This document shows, piece by piece, positions 57,917 through 64,000 of a stretch of 64,000 nt of DNA (positions are counted from its first letter, which is position 1; each line of letters opens with the position of its first letter). Source of the DNA: Achatina immaculata (lineage: Eukaryota; Mollusca; Gastropoda; Stylommatophora; Achatinidae); assembly GCA_009760885.1 (NCBI GenBank), contig CM019704.1, positions 11,430,303-11,494,302 on the forward strand, in the 5' to 3' direction. Made by a program: the position numbers and the translations under genes. The notes beneath the pieces were generated by a model. That model was not told the DNA's origin, made no database searches, and worked only from the letters and a program-made list of their open reading frames with translations.

Positions 57917-59180
57917 ATGGCTGAACGCATCCACCGTTCTTACATCGAGTTTTGCCACAAATTCCATAAATCTGCTACTGCGACCCTTGAAATGCATTTT
58001 CACGCTTTTAGCAAACATTCTTTAGGTCGATCACAGGTTTTTGAGTAGCACGCGCGTGTCAATACCGGTCAGCTCTCTCACTTGGTTAGAATCACTCATG
58101 GAGTCTACCAGAACAATCCACCAGCTCTCTCACTTGGTTAGAATCACTCATGGAGTCTACCAGAACAATCCACCAGCTCTCTCACTTGGTTAGAATCACT
58201 CATGGAGTCTACCAGAACAATCCACCAGCTCTCTCACTTGGTTAGAATCACTCATGGAGTCTACCAGAACAATCCACCAGCTCTCTCACTTGGTTAGAAT
58301 CACTCATGGAGTCTACCAGAACAATCCACCAGCTCTCTCACTTGGTTAGAATCACTCATGGAGTCTACCAGAACAATCCACCAGCTCTCTCACTTGGTTA
58401 AAATCAGTCATGGAGTCTACCAGAACAATCCACCAGCTCTCTCACTTGGTTAGAATCACTCATGGAGTCTACCAGAACAATCCACCAGCTCTCTCACTTG
58501 GTTAGAATCACTCATGGAGTCTACCAGAATAATCCACCAGCTCTCTCACTTGGTTAGAATCACTCATGGAGTCTACCAGAACAATCCACCAGCTCTCTCA
58601 CTTGGTTAGAATCACTCATGGAGTCTACCAGAATAATCCACCAGCTCTGTCACTTGGTTAGAATCAGTCATGGAGTCTACCAGAACAATCCACCAGCTCT
58701 CTCACTTGGTTAGAATCACTCATGGAGTCTACCAGAACAATCCACCGGCTCTCTCACTTGGTTAGAATCACTCATGGAGTCTACCAGAACAATCCACCAG
58801 CTCTGTCACTTGGTTAAAATCAGTCATGGAGTCTACCAGAACAATCCACCAGCTCTCTCACTTGGTTAGAATAAGTCATGGAGTCTACTAGGAGATCCTC
58901 ACTGAAAACCTAGACATACGTGGCGTTGCTGTGAAGTGTGTCTCCCAGCTCTTGACACTCCATCAGAAAACAGCGACCTCTTGAGGTGTGCCTTGAGTTT
59001 CATGAGATGGCTAACGATGACCCAACTTTCCTCTCTAGGACTATCATGGGCGATACAGTCTGGGTTACGGTTACCACCCAGAGACAAGGTATCACTCTTC
59101 GCAGTGGAAAAGTCCACAGCCTAGCAAGATCAAAGAAAGCGCCCCCCTCCCCCGCACGCCAAGGCCATCGCGTTGAGTGA
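57917..59180 (+). mobile_element. Second mariner type (SETMAR-like wording) with a minisatellite grown inside its transposase
   Basis: From 57917: MAERIHRSYIEFCHKFHK, then HAFSKHSLGRSQVFE, the N-terminal HTH of a mariner transposase. The next element segment (QLSHLVRITHGVYQ, the second HTH) is where the 52-bp array starts. Beyond the array, frames read LTLHQKTA, then NDDPTFLS and HPETR...SSQWKSPQP, in the order expected of mariner. Catalytic regions are truncated and broken. Terminal repeats not found. Confidence 0.8.
58068..58890. repeat. 52-bp minisatellite, about 16 copies, derived from transposase sequence
   Basis: Unit: ccagctctctcacttggtta then gaatcactcatggagtctac and cagaacaatcca. 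A single unit translates as QLSHLVRITHGVYQ, which fits the transposase where the array begins. 52 is not a multiple of three, so the expansion destroys the frame. Confidence 0.93.
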
Positions 59181-59902
59181 GAATTTGAAACTGAAATACA
59201 AACTGTTTTCTAGAGCGCCCACTCTCTGATGTTAAGCAGACCTTAAGCCCGGATCCCAAAAATCACTCTTTCAGGATCGCTAAAAATGTTTGCCTGGATC
59301 TAAGCGGCGAGGTCAATACAGGCAGAGATCACAGGGCTTTTTATTCATTTTACATGAAGTCTCCCAGCTGTGAGAACTCAACAGGGGGCTCCTAATCAAT
59401 ACAAGACAGAAGAAAAGGCTGAATAGTTGAACACGCGGAGACGAGTGGCTGCACGTTTTCACAAACAAATATCCGTGAAGACGATATAAAAGAAGAGAGT
59501 GTAACCGCACAAGTGCTCTGTTGTAGAACAGTGTATACATTGCATGCTTAAATACTGTATGAAGTTGCGTGATGAAGTTTTCAGTCATAAAATGATATAT
59601 ACACAGAGTGAAGTAACAAATGTTATATTTTACACAAAAGTCACTCAAGAAATGAGGAAAGGTGAGCTTCATTTAGAGACAAAGACAGAAGCTGTAACAT
59701 TTCAACTTTATGAACTACAACCAAAAACATGTCACAAGAAGAAATGACAAGAAAAGCTAGACTACATGTCAGAGAAAGACAAGATGTACACTATTTTTAA
59801 CAAATCAAAATAAACATCACATTCAGTTCTCAGGTGGGTGGAGGTCCAGACTTGAACAGAATAAACCTTACAGTAAGCCTCAAAATTGTGACACGCCACC
59901 AT
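59181..59902. other. Upstream intron stretch without recognised features
   Basis: Nothing recognised apart from moderate AT richness. Confidence 0.5.
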
Positions 59903-60235
59903 TCGTTGGATTCATTCATTCATTCATTTGCATGTCCCTTGCGGAACTTTGCCTCCCAAACAGCACTCCTGTAGGCCTCTCGGTTGTGAGCAAGATGGCC
60001 TGCTGCTGTTGCATCCATTTCCAGATCGTCAACGATGTCTTGCAGCCATCTTCGTCTTGGTCTTCCTCTTTTTCTTTTTCCCATTATGTATCCTTCCAAT
60101 ACGGTCTTCTCTAAATTATCATGACGTTTAATGTGTCCAAAATATTTCAGTTTTCTCTCTTTAATCCTCTTCACTAGCCAGCCTTCTTCAATATTAAGCT
60201 CTTGTAGTATAGATATATTTGTTCTTTTTTCGTTG
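59903..60235 (-). mobile_element. LINE family B, 3' end with (GAAT)n tail
   Basis: The minus strand is open for 84 codons: [60 protein letters not shown], ending GHANE at a stop inside the (AATG)n tail. Best 3' end of this family here; compare 22183-22300 and 25255. Confidence 0.88.
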
Positions 60236-60839
60236 GAAGCACGCTAAAAAAAGCAAACATTATTGGCGATGACAGCTGAGATGAAAAAGGAGGGGGGGGG
60301 GATCCTTTCATGTGATGATATATTCCAGAAAGAGGGGAAAAAACGTTTATCCAGGATGTGACGATCGTTGATGTACCCAAACTTTGTATCTGTTAGTGGC
60401 CAGGCCAGCCTAGACAACCGTCTTCATGGCAGTCCGAGCAAGACCACAGCCTGTCCTAACAAGGAAAGGTGCTAAAATCGGAGGCAGCCAGCCAAAACGC
60501 GCATCGCAAAAAATTAGGGTACCACCATCATCGCCAGCGTGCATACGAAGAAGTATCTGTCATGTCCTACAATTAAACTTACGACATGGTAGTAGAAACA
60601 ACGTACGGAAAGGGAAATTCTAGGCCAGTTTTTTGCATTTATACAACACACAATGATACTGATAAACTGCTGAGAACGAACAAGGAAGTCACAAACATTA
60701 GAAACAGAAAACAGGCAGATAGAAGGAGAACGAGTGACGTACACAGGTTCTCCATACACATCAGTTCCCTACACATATGCTGTGCTCTTTTTCCCACTGT
60801 TGCGGGATTTCTCTTGTTTGTTTTAGTATCTTCTTCATC

Positions 60840-60890
60840 TCTCTCTTTCTCTCTCTCACATACACACACACACGCACACACACACAAGCA
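60840..60890. repeat. (CT)n/(CA)n simple repeat
   Basis: Mixed ctctct and cacaca run; no other feature. Confidence 0.85.
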
Positions 60891-60926
60891 AACAAAGTGC
60901 TTTTATTATTCGTGTTTGTGATTTGA

Positions 60927-61045
60927 TCACGGAATGGTGTGAGAGTAGATAACCAACTGAGCTGATGGCCTCCATGAAGGATCGTGTACTCTGGAGAAGC
61001 ATAAGAGCCAACGGCAGTCGGCACGGCACCTGATAATGATGATGA
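60927..61045 (+). mobile_element. LINE family A, short 3' end
   Basis: About 115 bp matching the last part of LINE A (gatggcctccatgaaggatc ... cggcacggcacctgat) and ending in (GAT)n. Strongly 5'-truncated. Confidence 0.88.
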
Positions 61046-61184
61046 TTTGATTTATTTCTCCTGTGCATGTACTGCCTGCTGCTACTCTTGTTCTTATGTA
61101 ACAGAACCTATACACGTGTATACTGATATCTTTCAATCTGCACGCGCGCATAACGTAGTTTGGTCCTTTTAATGATGGAAGTTA

Positions 61185-62535
61185 AGAGGGATGATTGATA
61201 GGTTCGTGGCCTAAGATACAACGATTATTTGTGGACAACTTTTTAAAAATTATTTCTCAACGTAGTCCCCTTGCATGTTTATACACTTAGTCCAGCGATC
61301 CTGGAGCATACTGATCCCTTCTTTGTAAAAGTCAGCATCTTGTGCCAGTAGAAAGTGGTCTACAGCATGAATGACGTCATCATCTGAAGCAAATTTGCGA
61401 CCATTGAGCTCCTTTTTTACTTTGGTAAACAAGTAATAGTCCGAGGGGGCCAAATCTGGAGAATATGAAGGATGTTCACGAAGCTGGAAGCCGCATTCAT
61501 GAATGGCAGCCATTGCCACGGCCGACTTATGAACTGGAGCATTGTCTTGATGAAAGATGACTCCTCTGGTCAATTTTCCTCGACGCTTTTCCTTCAATTT
61601 GACCCGCAGTTGCTTCACAAGATTAGCGTAATAGGCCCTTGTGCCCGTTCTGCCCTTTTGAAGATAGTCTACCAAAAGCACACCTTCTGAATCCCAAAAG
61701 ATGGAAGCAATCACTCTGCCTGCAGATAGAACCACCCTTGGTTTCTTTGGTGCTGGGGATCCATGATGTTTCTGCTGCTTTGACTGTTCTTTGGTTTCTG
61801 GTTGAAAATGATAAGCCCAAGTCTCATCCATAGTCACAAACTGCTGAAGAAACTTTTCAGGATCTGCAGAAAATGGCCAAGATTGTCTCTTGGCATATTG
61901 AGACGCTGTCATTTGTGATCAGCTCTAAGAAGTTTCGGAACCCATCGAGCAGAGAGCTTTGTCATTTGAAGATCATTATGATTGATTGATTGATCTTTAT
62001 TTCAAAAGGGTTAAGAATTGGGCACGCAGGCCCGTCTGACATTCTGCCCTTTATATACAATAGTATGAACACGTTCCTGGGTTAACTCAGTAGCAATGTA
62101 CCGCTCAGTTAGTCGTCGATCCTCCATTATCATGTCATGGATTATGCCGGTAGTTTCATCGGTGGTTACCGTTCTTGGTCTTCCTGGACGAGGATCATCT
62201 TCCAGACTCTACTTTCCATGTTTGAATTGAGCTGCCCATTTCTTCACTGTGCTGTAAGAAGGGGCACTCTCCCCTAGACTCTCTACCATATCCTCATGAA
62301 TCTCCTTCGATGATAAGCCCTTGATGCAGAGGTATCTCGATGAGAAATATTATCTATTTTCTCAATTTTTGCCACCCCTTACCACTTCAGCAGCCTGTAA
62401 AAAAATTGGTTAAAGTTAATTGCTTGAAATTTGGTGTTTAATCTTACATTAACCTGATCTACAAATGCACCTAATATCAACTGTGTGTTTCAAGTACTTG
62501 TACCTTAGACCGCAAATCTATCAGTAAAGCCTCGT
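61185..62535 (-). mobile_element. Mariner, sister copy of 29917-31688, better preserved transposase
   Basis: The minus-strand frame 61912-61250 is uninterrupted for 220 codons. It has VTMDETWAYHFQPE (first Asp), [15 protein letters not shown] (second Asp) and [12 protein letters not shown] (third Asp, about 34 residues later), then [18 protein letters not shown] to the stop at 61250. All three DD34D residues are present. The N-terminal DNA-binding half (about 62370-61920) is broken by frameshifts and a small insertion. Ends resemble the first copy's inverted repeats (gatgattgataggttcg). Confidence 0.9.
61978..62066. mobile_element. ~88-bp insertion with (TGAT)n edge inside the mariner
   Basis: Compared with 30420-30390 of the first mariner, extra sequence runs from tgattgattgattgatcttt to tatatacaatag. 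The repeated ATTG edge looks like a retroelement tail; family unknown, and no clear target duplication beyond TATGA. Confidence 0.55.
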
Positions 62536-63098
62536 GTCATCATTTCTAATTTACTGTTACTTTCCTCTAATTTTCTTCCATTATTTCTTTGACATTTATT
62601 AATTCACATTTTTTTTTTACAAAATAAACTGCTCCGCTTTGATATTTCATTTCCCTGTTATGTCAGATTACTGATATTTTCACTTCATGTATTTATGCCT
62701 TTCAAACGGTTGAATGCCTCACATATTCTCTATAAGGTGAGAGGAAGTCAGAGAAGATATCAGGTGAGAGAATGCACTCTTGTTTTACTCTGCAATTTCT
62801 ATGCATATTCACCTACATTACTGATGAGTCTTACCGCTGCTCTTTGATTCTAGTACACGTTGCCAATAATTCTCATATCTTCATCATCGTGTATATGTAA
62901 CTTTTCAAGCACTTTTATAACACAGTCACGACTGGTAGCTGATAATGTCATGACTGGTAAACGATAAGACACAAAAACATAGCTTATATCAATCAAACTG
63001 AAACTTTCCAGATCAGTTTTATATAATTAATTGCTCCAGCAAGACTTGCAAGTACCTGACTTATTAAGCCGTAATCTACTTTCTGTCTCTAGTGTCAG
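62536..63098. other. Intron or upstream stretch without recognised features
   Basis: AT-rich sequence, nothing supported. Confidence 0.5.
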
Positions 63099-63364
63099 AT
63101 GGGGACCGGCTAGCGTAGTGGTTAGAGCACTCGTCTAACAACCGAATGGTCGAGGGTTCGAATCCCCAGCTGGGAGGGACCTTTTTCCGACCAATGCGAC
63201 CCCGAGGTCGACTCAACCTCTTAAAATGGGTACCAGAGAAAATCTGGGAAGGAAAGGCAGCAAGGAAAGGAACTGGCCACCCTACCTCATAGGCTGATGG
63301 CCCATCGTAATGAGGTCTCTAACGCTTCATCCCCTACGGCATCTGCTATGGGACTACCTTTCTT
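63099..63364 (+). mobile_element. tRNA-derived SINE with target duplication
   Basis: The head carries box A TAGCGTAGTGG (63111-63121) and a perfect box B GGTTCGAATCC (63155-63165), the RNA polymerase III internal promoter. The acceptor-like ends (63105-63111 and 63168-63174) can pair at 6 of 7 positions. The anticodon loop position reads CTAACAA (AAC, Val), though the stem is degenerate, so it is not a working tRNA. A body of about 190 bp follows. TAGTGTCAG occurs on both sides (63090-63098, 63365-63373). Confidence 0.88.
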
Positions 63365-63373
63365 TAGTGTCAG

Positions 63374-64000
63374 TGGGCACAAACAGGACAGATCTAAGAA
63401 ACTGTAACAAACTATAACTTCCAACACAGTCACTATAAATAGCCTCATCACACTTCCTCTTTTACAAGCACGCCAGCTCTTCTCCGCGATCATGATTTGC
63501 TATAACGGAGAAAGCTCACTAAGAGCAAGGGAAGTAATCATGAAAGAATACTCCTAGAAATTACCCTCCTATATCTTAGGAAGTAGCGACCATCAACCCA
63601 AACATGCACTAATCGTTACTGCTTGTACTGATCTTAAACTATACATTTCTCATATCTACTCGCACAAGAAATCTGACAAAGTGATGAAGACAAAAGTATA
63701 TCAACAAACGCTAGGTGCTGCTGCGGCTGGTGATTACAAATCCCTAATAAATGAACTCAGTTACCACATGCGTGCTTGTGTATCTATGATCGTTGCTACA
63801 GACGACAGGACCTTTATCGTGGATGTAGCTGTACCAGCCTGACATAAAGCTGCTTGTTTTACTTGTAAGCACCCTATGATACTAGTTCGATATTTCAGGA
63901 ACAATTTTTTTTTTTATAAATGGAAAACAACGAGGCTTTCGTAATGTAAAGAAAACAGTTTTGTAGAATCAGAACTGGAAAAAATCGTAGACAAAGCACT
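63374..64000. other. Right-edge stretch without recognised features
   Basis: No exon of the missing CH1 half was found in either frame of the minus strand here, nor elsewhere right of 57290. Confidence 0.5.

Noticed and set aside
63105..63175. Functional tRNA-Val gene
   Set aside because: Anticodon stem has mismatches, the 3' sequence continues into a SINE body, and target duplications flank the whole 266-bp unit.
58899..63493. Missing first filamin exon (start of CH1)
   Set aside because: I searched the minus-strand frames for the CH1 start wording (W..IQ..TF..W.N.HL, DGL.L..LLE) and found none; it must lie beyond 64000.

Overview
This is eukaryotic, intron-rich, TE-dense DNA. It holds the 5' half of one gene, a filamin (actin-binding CH domains plus Ig-like filamin repeats), read entirely on the minus strand. 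No bacterial-type gene organisation is present. The filamin sequence, the tRNA-derived SINE, RTE-like LINEs with short-repeat tails, Penelope-like elements and mariners suit a lophotrochozoan invertebrate. A gastropod or other mollusc is my best guess, made without a database search.

Filamin layout, 5' to 3' (right to left): the end of CH1 and start of CH2 (57039-57290), rest of CH2 (56631-56728), then a second near-identical copy of both exons (55379-55630, 54971-55068) inside a 1.66-kb tandem duplication. These are followed by the CH2 tail with an Ala/Pro hinge and start of Ig repeat 1 (45592-45906), and 16 further exons down to 3344. Counting one CH2 copy, 19 exons and about 3.55 kb of coding sequence encode the end of CH1, CH2, ten complete filamin Ig repeats and the start of an eleventh. 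All introns are GT-AG with consistent phases. The exon at 6422-6531 is the exception: it lacks one base and breaks frame. The first exon(s) (start of CH1) lie beyond 64000 and the remaining Ig repeats lie left of position 1.

The introns are a TE and minisatellite landscape. There are two RNase-H LINE copies (1-3116, 8820-10130) and two remnants of another RNase-H LINE (5950-6395, 19220-19470). Several RTE-like LINE families have 3' tails of (GAT)n, (GAAT)n, (GAA)n or a conserved unique end. There are two Penelope-like elements (20368-21810, 48690-49555), two mariners of one family (29917-31688, 61185-62535), a different mariner whose transposase segment has become a 52-bp minisatellite (57917-59180), a Tc1-like element (39015-40520) and a decayed transposase (15985-17150). 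Non-autonomous elements comprise a pogo-like MITE (3617-4215), a piggyBac-like MITE (6754-7442), a probable hAT MITE (11905-12055) and a tRNA-derived SINE (63099-63364). Nesting is clear in several places: a LINE in a mariner, a Penelope element in a LINE, and three LINEs in one satellite array.

More than a dozen tandem arrays (31 to 78-bp units, up to 2.6 kb) sit in this single gene. Three of them carry splice-site-like sequence on the gene's own sense strand. One (23361-24400) is visibly built from the real 3' splice site and first 9 bases of an exon. No convincing host gene other than filamin was found.
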